The notes under the pieces are model-generated. The model had not been told where the DNA came from. It saw only the letters and a list, made by a program, of their open reading frames with translations, and made no database searches. A stretch of DNA of 64,000 nucleotides, taken from assembly GCA_963777165.1 (NCBI GenBank), contig CAVZPO010000022.1:75593-139592 (forward strand), given 5' to 3'. The position numbers were made by a program, and so were the translations under genes. This DNA is from DYJB01 sp963777165. GTDB lineage: Bacteria > Chloroflexota > Anaerolineae > Anaerolineales > E44-bin32. Numbering within the stretch: the first letter of the stretch is position 1; each line of letters opens with the position of its first letter. This document shows positions 24,883 through 34,991 of this stretch, one piece after another.

Positions 24883-26682
24883 ATGCCCCCTCCGCCGTCT
24901 TTCTCTTGGCGGTCATCACGATCGCCGCGGTCCTGCTCATCGCCACCCGGATCCGAGCCGACCTGGTCGCCCTGCTGACGCTCGTGACGCTGGCGCTCTC
25001 ACGCCTGGTCACTCCGGCGGAGGCGTTCGCCGGCTTCAGCAGCCCCGCCGTCCTGACGATCCTGGCGATCTTCATTATCTCGGAGGCGATGCAGCAGACG
25101 GGCCTGACGCTGATGCTCGGCCAACGCTTGCTCCGTTTCAGCGGCGGCGGGGAACGGCGGGCGGTCTTGTTCACCACGCTGGCGGCTGCGTTGCTCTCCT
25201 TGTTCATGAACAACCTGGCCGCCGCCGGCGTCCTCCTGCCAGCCGTGATCAGCGTCTCCCGACAGACGCGCACGGCGCCGTCGCGATTGCTGATGCCGCT
25301 GGCCTTCGGCTCGATCCTCGGCGGCATGGCCACGCTGCTGACGACCGCCAACATCATCGTCAGCGGGACGTTGCGTGACGCCGGGCTCGCGCCGTTCACG
25401 CTGCTGTCGTTCCTCCCCATCGGGATTCCGATCATCGCCGCAGGGGCGGCTTACCTGACGCTTGTCGGGCGGCGCATGCTTCCCGAGCGCTACCCCGCCG
25501 GGCAGAGTGCCAGGGCCGTCCGGCTCCGCGCCGAGCTGACCACGATGTACGGGATCGAGCACACGTTGTCCGAGGTGCGCGTGCTGCCCGGTTCGGCCCT
25601 GGCCGGGTTGTCGCTGCGTCAGGGCGAATGGGCCGGCCGGCTCGGCCTGACGGTCGTCGGCGTGGCGCACAACGGTCACGTGATCGTCTCGCCGTCACCG
25701 GACGAGATCATCCTCGAAGGGCGATGTCGTGCTCGCCCAGGGGACACCGCACTTGGACGTCCTGGCGTCCTACGGGCTGCGACAGCAGGCCGAACCCGAG
25801 ATGGCTCATGAGGTCGCCAACTCCGAGGCGATCCTGGGAGAGATCGTTCTTTCCCCCCACGCCCGGTCGGCGGGCAAGACATTGCGCGAGCTGCAGTTCC
25901 GCGAGAAGTATGGGCTGAACGTCCTGGCCCTTTGGCGCCGCGACAAGCCGGTGGTGGAGGGCGTGCCCGAGATGCGCCTGCAGCCCGGCGACGCACTGCT
26001 CGTTCAGGGACCGGCGGAACGCTTCGGCCTGCTGCGCGATGACCGCGACTTCCTGCTGTTGGAACAGGATCCGGATGCGGTCCTGCGGCCGCGCAAGACG
26101 CGCCTGGCGGCCGGCATCACGCTGGTGACCTTGATCGTCGCGGCCATGGCCTGGTTGCCCGTCCCGGTGGCGGCGCTGGCGGGGACGGCACTGCTGCTGC
26201 TCACCGGCTGTGTCTCGATGGACGACGGCTACCGGGCGATCGAGTGGAAAGCGATCTTCCTGATCGCCGGCATGTGGCCGCTGGGCACTGCCCTGGTCAG
26301 CACCGGGCTGGCCGACGTCGCCGCCAACGGGCTGCTGAGCGTCGCCCGCGGCATGCCGTCGCTCGCCCTGGCAGCGATCCTGCTCCTCGTCGCCGGGGTG
26401 CTCAGCCAGGTGATCGGCGGGCAGGTCGCCGTGCCGATCCTGCTGGCGCCGATTGCGTTGGCCATCGGACACGAGACGGGCGCCGACCCGCGTGGCCTGG
26501 CGATGGCCGTCGCCCTCGGCTCATCCCTCGGGTTCCTCACCCCCGTCGGGCATCCGGTGAATACGCTTGTGATGGGCCCGGGCGGGTATGCCACACGCGA
26601 TTTCCTCCGGGTCGGCGGCTGGCTGCTGTTGATCCTCGTGCCGCTCATCCTGGCCGGCCTTCATCTATTCTGGAACTTGTGA
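24883..26682 (+). CDS. SLC13/DASS-type permease with TrkA-C domains (frameshifted)
   Basis: About 600 residues. The first half has hydrophobic segments with the permease signature (AFAGFSSPAVLTILAIFIIS, SLFMNNLAAAGVLLPAVI, GSILGGMATLLTTANIIVSGTL). Two cytoplasmic TrkA-C-like domains follow (LPGSALAGLSLRQGEWAGRL.. and SPHARSAGKTLRELQFREKY..QPGDALLVQG). The second membrane half has AIEWKAIFLIAGMWPLG and SSLGFLTPVGHPVNTLVMGPGGY. An extra G at about 25722 splits the gene; the join restores DVVLAQGTPHLDVLA. A further indel near 24900 separates ATG 24883 from the coding frame; otherwise TTG 24906 is the start. Likely transports an anion such as a dicarboxylate or sulfate. Confidence 0.85.
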
Positions 26683-26685
26683 CGC

Positions 26686-27807
26686 ATGATGCCATTCACC
26701 TTTGACCTGGTGGGCCGCGACGGTCGCGGCCGCGCCGGAGTCTTCCACACCCCGCACGGCGACCTGCTTACGCCGGTCTTCGCTCCCGTCGGCACGCAGG
26801 CTACCGTCAAGGCCGTCACGCCCGATCAACTCCGGACCCTCGGCGCCAGCCTGGTGCTGGCCAACACCTACCATCTTTACTTGCGCCCCGGGGCACGCCG
26901 CGTGGCGGAGCGCGGCGGCCTGCACGGCTTCATGGCCTGGGACGGCCCACTGCTCACGGACTCCGGCGGCTTCCAGGTCTTTTCGCTCGCCGACCGCCGC
27001 CAGGTCGACGACGACGGCGTCACCTTCCAATCCCACCTCGACGGTTCGACGCACCGCTTCACGCCCGAGTCGGTCATCGCCACCGAGGAGGACCTCGGGG
27101 CGGATATCATCATGGTGCTCGACGAGTGCGCCGAGCCTCATGACCGGGCTTACAACGAGCAGGCGCTGAAGCGCACGCACACGTGGGCGGAACGCTGCCT
27201 GCGCGCCAAGCGGCGCGACGATCAGGCGCTGTTCGGGATTGTGCAGGGGGCAATCTTCCCCGACCTGCGGGCGCATTCGGCGGCTCACATCGCTTCCCTG
27301 GGCTTCCCCGGCATCGCCATCGGGGGACTCTCGGTCGGTAAGTCGAAGGACGACATGTTGGCGATGCTCGAAACGGTCGATCCGATCCTCCCGGCAGACA
27401 GGCCGCGTTACCTGATGGGCGTCGGATCGCCGGAGGACCTGGTGGAAGGCGTCGTGCGCGGCATCGATCTGTTCGACTGCGTCCTCCCGACGCGCATGGC
27501 GCGCAACCACGCCGCCCTGACGCGCCAGGGCCGGCTCAACCTGCATAACGCGGCGTACGCCGAGGACGAGCGCCCGATCGACGGCGACTGCGACTGCTAC
27601 GCCTGCCGCACCTTCACCCGCGCCTACCTGCGGCATCTGATCGTGGCCGGCGAGATGCTGTCGGCCACCCTGCTCTCGATCCACAACCTGCGCCTCTTGA
27701 TCTCTCTGGCTGCCGATCTGCGCGCGGCGGTCCTCGCCGGATCGCTGCCGGCGTTCGCCGCCGAGTTCCGTGCCGGCTACCACAAGCACCGGCCGGAGGA
27801 GGAGTAA
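26686..27807 (+). CDS. tgt: Queuine tRNA-ribosyltransferase
   Basis: 373 residues, standard length for bacterial TGT, which exchanges guanine-34 of GUN-anticodon tRNAs for preQ1. Seen are LANTYHLYLRPG, the catalytic Asp in LTDSGGFQVFSL, FGIVQGAIFPDLR, AIGGLSVGKSKDDM, the nucleophile Asp in GIDLFDCVLPTR, and the zinc site CDCYACRTFTRAYLRHL with a downstream His. It begins four bases after the permease stop and ends three bases before uppP. Confidence 0.97.
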   Translation: MMPFTFDLVGRDGRGRAGVFHTPHGDLLTPVFAPVGTQATVKAVTPDQLRTLGASLVLANTYHLYLRPGARRVAERGGLHGFMAWDGPLLTDSGGFQVFSLADRRQVDDDGVTFQSHLDGSTHRFTPESVIATEEDLGADIIMVLDECAEPHDRAYNEQALKRTHTWAERCLRAKRRDDQALFGIVQGAIFPDLRAHSAAHIASLGFPGIAIGGLSVGKSKDDMLAMLETVDPILPADRPRYLMGVGSPEDLVEGVVRGIDLFDCVLPTRMARNHAALTRQGRLNLHNAAYAEDERPIDGDCDCYACRTFTRAYLRHLIVAGEMLSATLLSIHNLRLLISLAADLRAAVLAGSLPAFAAEFRAGYHKHRPEEE

Positions 27808-27810
27808 TCG

Positions 27811-28639
27811 TTGACCCTGTTTCAGGCGCTCGTCCTCGGGATCGTCCAGGGCCTCACCGAATACCTGCCGGTGTCGTCGTCGGCCCATCTGGTTCTGGTG
27901 CCGTGGGCGCTCGGATGGGAGTTCGATCCCGGCGCGGCGTTCGCTTTCGACGTCCTGGTGCAGATGGGGACGCTCGTGGCCGTCATCGCCTACTTCTGGA
28001 AAGACCTGGTCCACATGCTGCGCGCCACCCTCCAGGCGCTGGTCCACCGCGAGGCGATCCAGGATCCCTATGTACGGCTGGCAGGCTGGATTGTCCTGGG
28101 GACGATCCCCGCCGTCATCGCCGGTCTGGCTTTGAAGGACATGGTGGAAGCCGCCTTCGGCAGCCCGCTGGCAACCTCCGGCTTCCTGCTGGCAACCGCC
28201 GCGCTGCTTCTGGCGGGCGAGCGGATCGGCAAGCGCCTCCGGCCCCTCGAGTTCGGCCACATGGACGGACGTCGTCTGGATCGGCCTGGCGCAGGCACTG
28301 GCGTTGTTCCCGGGTCTCTCGCGATCGGGCGCAACCATCTCGGCCGGTCTGATGCGCGGCCTCGATCGGCCCGGCGCGGCGCGCTTCTCGTTCCTGCTTT
28401 CGATCCCGGTCATGATCGGCGCCGGCGTGCTTGCCCTCGGCGACCTCGCCGCGCTGCCCGGCGCGGCGGCTTTCATCCCGGCGGTGCTGGTCGGATTCGT
28501 TTCCGCGGCGATCGTCGGCTACGCCTCGATCCGCTGGCTGCTGGGTTTCGTCACGCGGCACTCGCTGGCCGCCTTCAGCGCCTACTGCGCGCTCGTCGGG
28601 CTGCTCGGTCTGGTGATCGGGCTCGTGCGAGGCGGCTGA
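27811..28639 (+). CDS. uppP: Undecaprenyl-diphosphatase (frameshifted)
   Basis: Integral-membrane BacA/UppP enzyme that dephosphorylates undecaprenyl pyrophosphate in the wall cycle; overproduction confers bacitracin tolerance. TTG 27811 follows GGAGGAGG. Motifs: GLTEYLPVSSSAHLVLVP at the N-terminus and PGLSRSGATISAGLMRGLDR in the second half, with about eight membrane helices. The frame breaks at about 28262-28270; the adjacent frame gives DVVWIGLAQALALFPG, so one base is extra or two are missing. Restored length is about 275 residues, typical of the family. The stop overlaps the next ATG (TGATG). Confidence 0.92.
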
Positions 28640-29448
28640 TGTCCTGGAGACTCTCCACGGTTCTCTCTGGGATGGCTTCGCGGCTGGCGCCCGGTGCGGC
28701 GGCGCTGTCGATGGTGATCAGCGCCGCGCTCGGCGCCTGCTCACCCACGCCCACCCCGACGCCGGTCCCCGGCCCTGTACCGCGGGTAGCTGTAACGCCC
28801 GCCTTTGCGCCGCGCGTCCTGGCATGGGCGCACGCTTACCTCGAGGAGCTCCGCCCCCTGCCCTTTGATCTGGAGATCGTGCAAGCCGGCGTGGCGCTCG
28901 AGGGGTTGGATCAGGGAGAGTACGTCGTCGCCATCGGAGCGCTCGTGCCGCAGGACGGCTGGTTTGCGACCCCGCTGGCCCGCGATCCGATCGCGGTAGT
29001 ATCCGGCAGCGGCTCGGGCGTGAGCGAGGTGACGCGGCGTGCCCTGGTCGACCTGCTTGCCGGCCGCACCCTCCGCTGGTCTGAGCTTGGTGGGAATGAC
29101 CGGGCCGTGCAGCCTGTCCTCCCATTGCCCGGGGACGACTTGCGACAGGTCCTCGACGAATCGCTGATGCTCGGTCGGCCTTACGCCTCCGGCTCGCGCC
29201 TGATCGCCACACCCGACCAGGCACTCGGGCTCTTGGAAGAAGATCCTGGGGCATTGGCTTTGCTCCCGCTCAGCTCCCTGCCTGCCGGGAGCATTCCCCT
29301 TCGTCTGGATGGCGTGCTGCCCGAGTCCGAGGCGCGTGTCCCGGACAGCTACGGGCTGGTGGCGCAGGTCGTCGCCGTCGCACCGAGCGAGCCGCGAGGG
29401 CCGGTGCGCGATTGGCTGGCGTGGATTCAGGCGGTGGAGGGGAAGTGA
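28639..29448 (+). CDS. PstS-like periplasmic-binding lipoprotein
   Basis: 269 residues. Lipoprotein signal (AALSMVISAALGAC) and a TPTPTPVPGPVP linker precede a type-2 periplasmic-binding-protein-like domain. RRALVDLLAGRTLRWSELGG and a following segment ending LALLPLSSLPAG resemble the FxGxxxxWxxLGG region of PstS/PBP proteins. The usual GSGT phosphate loop is not evident, so phosphate binding is not supported. No ABC permease genes adjoin. It is translationally coupled to uppP. Confidence 0.65.
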   Translation: MSWRLSTVLSGMASRLAPGAAALSMVISAALGACSPTPTPTPVPGPVPRVAVTPAFAPRVLAWAHAYLEELRPLPFDLEIVQAGVALEGLDQGEYVVAIGALVPQDGWFATPLARDPIAVVSGSGSGVSEVTRRALVDLLAGRTLRWSELGGNDRAVQPVLPLPGDDLRQVLDESLMLGRPYASGSRLIATPDQALGLLEEDPGALALLPLSSLPAGSIPLRLDGVLPESEARVPDSYGLVAQVVAVAPSEPRGPVRDWLAWIQAVEGK

Positions 29449-29450
29449 GG

Positions 29451-29745
<295 letters not shown>

Positions 29746-29755
29746 CAGCCATCCT

Positions 29756-30406
29756 TCATCCCCCCAGAAACGGATTCGTCGTCCGCTCCCTGCCGACCGT
29801 CGTCGAAGGCCCATGCCCGGGGTAGATCTGAACCTCATCCGGCAGGTTGAGGATGCGGCTGTGGATGCTGGCCAGCAGTGTCTCCCAATCCCCGCCCGGC
29901 AGGTCGGTGCGGCCGACGCTGCCTTCGAAGAGCACGTCGCCGCAGAACAGGCAACTTTGCTGTGCGCAGTAGAACATGACGTGGCCGGGTGCATGCCCGG
30001 GGGCATGCCGCACCTCGAAGCTGAACGCGCCGAGCAAGAGCTGCATGCCGTCGGCCAGCTCGATCGTCGGCTCCGGACCCGGATCAAACGCGGGAATGCC
30101 AAACCATGCCGCGCCGCCATTCAAGCGCCACATGGGCTGGTCGAGCGGGTGCAGGCCAACGCGTGGCGCCGGATCGACCCCATCGGCCACTCCTCCGGCC
30201 CCGCCGAAATGATCGAAATGCGCGTGCGTCAGCCAGATGTCGGTGATCTGCCACCCGCGTTGTTCGGCCTCCCGGACGATCGCCTCACCGTTCCACGCCG
30301 GATCGATCACCGCCGCCACCCGCGCCTCCGGGTCGGCCACCAGATACGAATTGGTCTGCACTGGACCAAGCATCATCGGCACGATGGACAGGGCAGCAGT
30401 CACCAT
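29756..30406 (-). CDS. MBL-fold hydrolase, glyoxalase II-like
   Basis: 216 residues. Metal-binding motifs of the metallo-beta-lactamase fold are complete: THAHFDHFGG, the His in APGHAPGHVMFY, Asp in CGDVLFEGSVGRTDLPGG and YPGHGPSTTVGRE. The GSVGRTDLPGG signature fits glyoxalase II/YcbL-like thioester hydrolases. ATG 30406 follows GAGGAG. The upstream membrane protein gene ends nine bases before, so they share a transcript. Confidence 0.92.
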   Translation of the reverse strand: MVTAALSIVPMMLGPVQTNSYLVADPEARVAAVIDPAWNGEAIVREAEQRGWQITDIWLTHAHFDHFGGAGGVADGVDPAPRVGLHPLDQPMWRLNGGAAWFGIPAFDPGPEPTIELADGMQLLLGAFSFEVRHAPGHAPGHVMFYCAQQSCLFCGDVLFEGSVGRTDLPGGDWETLLASIHSRILNLPDEVQIYPGHGPSTTVGRERTTNPFLGG

Positions 30407-30415
30407 GCAATCTCC

Positions 30416-31042
30416 TCAATGTGTCCGCGGCAGGCAGGCGGCGATCCACAAGATCGCGCCGGCAAGCCCCAGGATGCCGGCGGCCCACGTCGCGGCGGCC
30501 GCTGAGAGGCCGGCTAGCGTGCGAACCGGGAGCAACAGCTCGCGGGCCAGAAGCAAACGCTCCGCTTCGACTTCCCCTCCCGCCGCATGCCGCCGCAACC
30601 GGACCAGGATCGTAGCGGTGGCCTCCGGCGCGTGCCGCGCGACGAGGTTCCATGTGAAGGCAGTCGCTGGCCGCAGCGCCTGGCCCAATTCTCCAGCAGG
30701 GCTGACCTGGACCTCCGCCGAGACGACCTCGGCGGCCAGGGTGTAGACCGGAAGTTCGCGGCTGTCCGGCGAGACATGGACGGTTAGTTCGAGCCGCTCG
30801 CGGCGGCCTTTCAGAGCCAAGCCGGGCGAATCGATCGCCACCGTCAGGCCCGGAGCCGAACCGGCGTCACTCGATGTGGACTCCGTCCGCAAGGAGACCC
30901 ATGCGGACTGCACCTGTTCGGCGGACCATGCCAGCTCGACGCGCGCCCGCGGGGACGGCCAGACGAGCCCTGCCGCCAGCAAGCCGCACGCCGCCAGGCA
31001 GACTGCACCCACCCATCGCAAGCCCCGAGTCCCCCGCCGCAT
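30416..31042 (-). CDS. Bitopic membrane protein of unknown function
   Basis: 208 residues with an N-terminal hydrophobic helix (WVGAVCLAACGLLAAGLVW), a beta-rich outer domain of about 140 residues and a C-terminal helix (AATWAAGILGLAGAILWIAACL). I recognise no family. ATG 31042 was chosen because it lies six bases after a TATACT -10, implying a leaderless start; an upstream open extension has no signal character and runs through the divergent promoter. Confidence 0.62.
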   Translation of the reverse strand: MRRGTRGLRWVGAVCLAACGLLAAGLVWPSPRARVELAWSAEQVQSAWVSLRTESTSSDAGSAPGLTVAIDSPGLALKGRRERLELTVHVSPDSRELPVYTLAAEVVSAEVQVSPAGELGQALRPATAFTWNLVARHAPEATATILVRLRRHAAGGEVEAERLLLARELLLPVRTLAGLSAAAATWAAGILGLAGAILWIAACLPRTH

Positions 31043-31048
31043 GCGCGC

Positions 31049-31054
31049 AGTATA
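31049..31054 (-). promoter_or_regulatory. -10 element for a leaderless transcript
   Basis: Minus-strand TATACT six bases before ATG 31042, so transcription should start at or next to the start codon. No clear -35. Confidence 0.5.
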
Positions 31055-31064
31055 CCGCGGCACT

Positions 31065-31092
31065 TTGCTCCTCCGTGCGGCGATGCTAGACT
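31065..31092 (+). promoter_or_regulatory. Promoter of the tryptophanase gene
   Basis: TTGCTC (31065-31070), 16-base spacer, TGC-TAGACT extended -10 (31087-31092). The leader to ATG 31122 is about 22 bases and holds GGGGGAGG. Confidence 0.62.
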
Positions 31093-31121
31093 CGTGGCAC
31101 TCTGAACAGGGGGAGGCGTGT

Positions 31122-32498
31122 ATGCCAGCGTACCCGGCTGAGCCGTTTCGCATCAAGGTCGTCGAGCCGATCCGCAGCCTCGATCGGGCACAACGCCTGT
31201 CGGCCATGAAGGCCGCCGGCTACAACGTGTTCGGGCTGCGCTCGGACGATATCTACGTCGACCTGCTGACCGACTCCGGGACCGGCGCGATGAGCGACCG
31301 GCAGTGGGCAGCCATGATGCTGGGCGACGAGTCGTATGCCGGGGCACGCTCCTTCTATCGCCTGAAAGATGCCATCGACACGATCTTCGGTTTCCGCCAC
31401 TTCATGCCCACCCATCAGGGCCGCGCCGCCGAGAACATCCTGACCAAGCTGCTGGTCAAGCCCGGACAGTTCATCCCGTCCAACACGCATTTCGACACGA
31501 CCGAGGGCAACATCCTCGACCGCGGCGGCCGGCCGACGAACCTGGCCATTCCGGAGGCAGCGCATGCCTCCGATCTGCATCCGTTCAAGGGCAACATGGA
31601 CCTGGCGGCGCTGGAGGCGTTCATCGAGCGCGTCGGCGCGGAGAACATCCCGCTGGGCATGATGACCATCACCAGCAACGGCGTGGGCGGGCAGCCGGTC
31701 TCGCTCGAGAATCTGCGCCAGGTGAGCGCGATCTACCGGCGGCACCGGATTCCGTTCTTCATCGACGCCTGCCGCTACGCCGAGAATGCCTTCTTCATCC
31801 AGCAGCGGGAGCCGGGCTGCTCCCAGTTGCCGGTGCGCGAGATCGCCCGGCAGATGTTCGCGCTGGCCGACGGCGCCACGATGAGCGCCAAGAAGGACGC
31901 CATTGTCAACATGGGCGGCTTCCTGGCGATGAACGATGACGAGCTGTATCAGAGCGCCTGCAACGAGCTGATCTTGCGCGAGGGGTTCCCGACCTACGGC
32001 GGGCTATCCGGCCGCGATCTCGACGCGATGGCCGTCGGCCTGTGGGAGGGCCTGGAGGAAGGGTATCTGGCGTACCAGGTCGGCCAGGTGGCCTACCTGG
32101 CGCAGCGCATGCTGGACCTCGGCGTGCCGGTGATCCAGCCTCCAGGCGGCCACGCCGTGTACATTGATGCCGGCGCGTTCCTGGCGCACATCCCGCGCGG
32201 CGAATTCCCCGGTCAGGCGTTGGCCGTCGAGCTGTACCTGGAAGGCGGCGTGCGCGGCGTCGAGCTGGGCTCGGTGATGTTTGCGCGGGAAGAGGAAGCC
32301 ACCGGCGAAATGGTCTACCCGTTGATGGAGCTTGTGCGTCTGGCGCTGCCGCGGCGCACGTACACGCAGGCCCACCTTGATTTCGTGGCGGAGGCGGTCG
32401 GCCGCATCGCCGCCCGCAAGACCGAGGTCCGCGGCTACCGCATCACCTACCAGCCCCGGCTGATGCGCCACTTCACGGCGCGCTTCGAGCCGCTCTGA
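31122..32498 (+). CDS. tnaA: Tryptophanase (tryptophan indole-lyase)
   Basis: 458-residue beta-eliminating PLP lyase giving indole, pyruvate and ammonia. Full-length match pattern: YPAEPFRIKVVEPI, YVDLLTDSGTGAMSD, MPTHQGRAAENI, ITSNGVGGQPVSLENL, DACRYAENAFFIQQRE, PLP-lysine region MSAKKDAIVNMGGFL (about 254-268) and GFPTYGGLSGRD. Tyrosine phenol-lyase is the close alternative; HFDTTEG, AENAFFIQQRE, SAKKDA and GVRGVELGS side with tryptophanase. No tnaC-like leader or tnaB permease is next to it. Confidence 0.88.
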   Translation: MPAYPAEPFRIKVVEPIRSLDRAQRLSAMKAAGYNVFGLRSDDIYVDLLTDSGTGAMSDRQWAAMMLGDESYAGARSFYRLKDAIDTIFGFRHFMPTHQGRAAENILTKLLVKPGQFIPSNTHFDTTEGNILDRGGRPTNLAIPEAAHASDLHPFKGNMDLAALEAFIERVGAENIPLGMMTITSNGVGGQPVSLENLRQVSAIYRRHRIPFFIDACRYAENAFFIQQREPGCSQLPVREIARQMFALADGATMSAKKDAIVNMGGFLAMNDDELYQSACNELILREGFPTYGGLSGRDLDAMAVGLWEGLEEGYLAYQVGQVAYLAQRMLDLGVPVIQPPGGHAVYIDAGAFLAHIPRGEFPGQALAVELYLEGGVRGVELGSVMFAREEEATGEMVYPLMELVRLALPRRTYTQAHLDFVAEAVGRIAARKTEVRGYRITYQPRLMRHFTARFEPL

Positions 32499-32670
32499 CG
32501 GCGTTCGCCGGCAACCATTGCGCGTTGGCCGGCAGGGCGGAGCCCGCTGGCTCCCTCGATCTGGACGCCGATCCTGCCTTGCCACCAAATCGTGGGGGCA
32601 CGGCCCGACATGCACCTATGCGTTCATCGGTGCATTCCCGCGGTCACGTTGCCCTCGCCTGTTCCGGCAA

Positions 32671-32704
32671 GGGTGAAGCATCGGCTTGCGCCGATGCTTC
32701 ACCC
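32671..32704. repeat. Perfect 15-bp hairpin
   Basis: GGGTGAAGCATCGGC, loop TTGC, then the exact complement GCCGATGCTTCACCC. Confidence 0.9.
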
Positions 32705-32803
32705 GCACCCACCTCCCCGAGGCAACCTTCAAATGCGACGCGCGCCGAATGACCGACGCCGGCGCCCTCGATCCGGACAGCGGTCCTCCCTGCCCGGCAG
32801 ACC

Positions 32804-32831
32804 GTAGGGGCACGGCATGCCGTGCCCCTAC
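32804..32831. repeat. Perfect 28-bp GTAGGGGC palindrome
   Basis: GTAGGGGCACGGCA followed immediately by its reverse complement, with no loop. Shortest member of the family. Confidence 0.9.
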
Positions 32832-32996
32832 AAGCTCTTCGGTGAATTCCCTCCGTCGCGCCACGCAGGCTGAAGCCTGCGGCTACCTGCCAACGGCTCT
32901 CGCTGCATTCCCCATCGAAATCCCCTGAGGATGCACGCAGCCGCAATCTTCGGGCTGCCCCGCGACGGACGCAGACTTCTTCACTCGAAACGAACC

Positions 32997-33070
32997 GTAG
33001 GGGCGAAGCACCGTTCGTGCCGCGAAGCCCGGCGGCACGCCAGGTGCGAGACGGCATGCTTCGCCCCTAC
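32997..33070. repeat. GTAGGGGC-type palindromic element, inverted copy
   Basis: Begins GTAGGGGCGAAGCACCG and ends GGCATGCTTCGCCCCTAC. Its internal TCGTGCCGCGAAGCCCGGCG is the reverse complement of the right part of the 21800-21914 element. Confidence 0.88.
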
Positions 33071-33109
33071 GCATTCGAAAGGAGGTGTACGTGATCGGCT
33101 CGGGTCCGG

Positions 33110-34485
33110 TTATTTCGCCGGAGCCTTCCGCGCGTCGTCGATCGCCTTCTTGACGTTGACGAACGGCAGCAGGATCAGCCCCATGATGAAGAAGAAGATC
33201 AGCGACAGGATCGCCGGGCGCAGGCTGCCGAACGCCTGGTTCATCACGCCGAACAGCAGCGGCCCGGTCCATGACGTGCCGCGCTCGCTGACCTCGTAGA
33301 ACGAATAGAACTCGGCCTCCCTGCCGGCCGGGATCATCTGGGCGAACAGGCTGCGGCTGATCGCCTGGCTGCCGCCCATCACGACGGCGATGAAGGCGCC
33401 CAGGATCCAGAACTGGAGCACGCGGGTGTCGCCCTGCAGCCCGGCGTAGGCGTAGATCACGACCCCGGCCCAGATCACCAGGCTGATCAGGATCGACTGC
33501 TTGGCGCCCACCCACCCGGCCAGCTTGCCCCAGAAGAGCGCACCGCCGAAGGCGACGAACTGGATCATCAGGATCACGACGATCAGCGTCGACTGGTCGA
33601 TCTCGAGGCCGCCGCGCAGCACCGGTGCGGCGGCGAACGTCGCCGAGACGGCGATCACCGTCTGGATGCCGTCGTTGTACAGGAAGTAGGCCAGCAGGAA
33701 CTTGAGCGTCTCCGGGTAGTGCTTCAGCTCGCGCAGCGTGCTCGCAAGCTGCTTGAAGCCGACGCTGACATACGTCGCGCCGGCCGGCAGCGCCCGCCGC
33801 GCATGGCGCGCCCGCAAGCGCGACCAGGTGTAGAGCGACCAGCCCAGCCACCAAACGCCGGCGGACGCCAGGTTGATGCGCACCGCCAGATCGGTCGGCA
33901 CCCCCAGCGCCTCATGGAACTGGTAGAACGCCAGGTTGAGGACCAACAGCAGGCCACCGCCCAGGTAGCCCATCGCCCAGCCGTAGGACGAGACGCTGTC
34001 GCGCCGGTCCTCGCTGGCGATGTCCGGCAGGTAGGAGTTGTAGAACACCATCGCTGCGCCGAACGCCAGATTGGCCAGGATGAAGAGCAAACCGCCCAGC
34101 CACCACACGCTCGCCGTGGTGAAGAACAACAGGACGGTCGCCAGCCCGCCGAGCGTGGCGAACAGGCGCATCATCTGCTTGCGCAGGTGCGAGTAGTCGG
34201 CGATGGCGCCCAGGATCGGCAGGAACAGCACCTGCAGCCCGACGGAGATCGAGACACAGTAAGGAAGGAAGGAGTCCGGAGCGATGGGGATTCCCCCAGC
34301 CGTGCCATCCCGTCGGCGAAGGGCGTCGCCGCCTGGGCGGCCAGGGATGCCAGGTAGGGCCCAAGGAAGACCGTCCCGACGGTCGTGCTGAAGGCCGAGT
34401 TGGCCCAGTCGTAGAACGCCCAGCCGCGGATCTCGCGCTTGTCGTTGACCGGCACGCCCTGAACGGCCACGGGGATCGCGGTCAT
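33110..34485 (-). CDS. UMF1-family MFS transporter (frameshifted)
   Basis: About 458 residues. The N-terminus reads GWAFYDWANSAFSTTVGTVFLGPYL, the signature of the UMF1/Atg22-like branch of the MFS, and the body has LGAIADYSHLRKQMMRLF and VFYNSYLPDIASEDRRDSVSSYGWAMGYLGGG. The frame breaks in the G-run at about 34288-34294; the neighbouring frame gives GGIPIAPDSFLPYCVSISVGLQVLFLP and rejoins. ATG 34485 is preceded by GGAGGT. Bacterial members are predicted permeases with unknown substrate. Confidence 0.85.
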
Positions 34486-34991
34486 CTCCACCTCCCTACG
34501 CGTTGGGGATTCTGCCGGTGCCCGGGGTTTGGGCGCCGAGATGCATGATTATGCAACGAAACGGACCAGCAAGGGAATGTGGTCTGCTCCGTGGCGTCCC
34601 CCCTTCCCGAGCAGGCGGGAGGTCCGCCCTTGCTGCCGGCTGCAAACTGGAAGGGCAGGCTGCGCCAGGGTGTGATCCCCGCTCGAGAAGTCTCCGGGAC
34701 CGGTGCGGTGTGACAGCCGCGCGGCCAGATGATTCCGAGTTGGAGGATGAAATTGGGGGTGCGCAGTCTGTCGCGCTCCGCCGCCGGAAACCGGGCGCAT
34801 GGCGCGCAAGCACCGGCAGGTTGGCCGGGAAGGCACGTGGCCATCGGAGCGGACGTTGGAGCATCCCCGGGAGCCGACGGGCATCGGCTTCCCCCCGGTC
34901 AATCGCCGGACTGTAGCATAGCCTTCGTTGCCGCGCCCCGTGCGGTCGTTTGGAAATCGCCCGTGTGGTATCCTGACTCCGCACAAACCCC
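34486..34991. other. Intergenic region with divergent promoter-like elements
   Basis: No gene recognised. On the plus strand TGG-TATCCT (-10 at 34969-34974) lies 18 bases before the ABC ATG 34992, which has no ribosome binding site, so that transcript is nearly leaderless. On the minus strand TGC-TACAGT at about 34910-34918 would give the UMF1 gene a leader of over 400 bases. Several GC-rich hairpins are present but I could not match a known riboswitch. Confidence 0.45.

Larger units (their letters stand above)
32499..33109. repeat. Intergenic island of palindromic repeats
   Basis: No gene. The gap holds at least four palindromes: 32671-32704 (GGGTGAAGCATCGGC with perfect 15-bp arms), 32804-32831 (perfect 14-bp arms starting GTAGGGGCACGGCA), GCAGGCTGAAGCCTGC at about 32867, and 32997-33070. 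Direct fragments such as CTCGATCTGGAC/CTCGATCCGGAC link the pieces. Confidence 0.85.

Noticed and set aside
31122..32498. Tyrosine phenol-lyase
   Set aside because: Same superfamily, but FDTTEG, AENAFFIQQRE, SAKKDA and VELGS follow tryptophanase usage.
34486..34991. Possible riboswitch (cobalamin- or T-box-like) in the long leader region before the UMF1 gene or ABC pair
   Set aside because: Fragments such as GGGAAGG and GC-rich stems are present, but no ordered set of conserved motifs on either strand matches a family I know.
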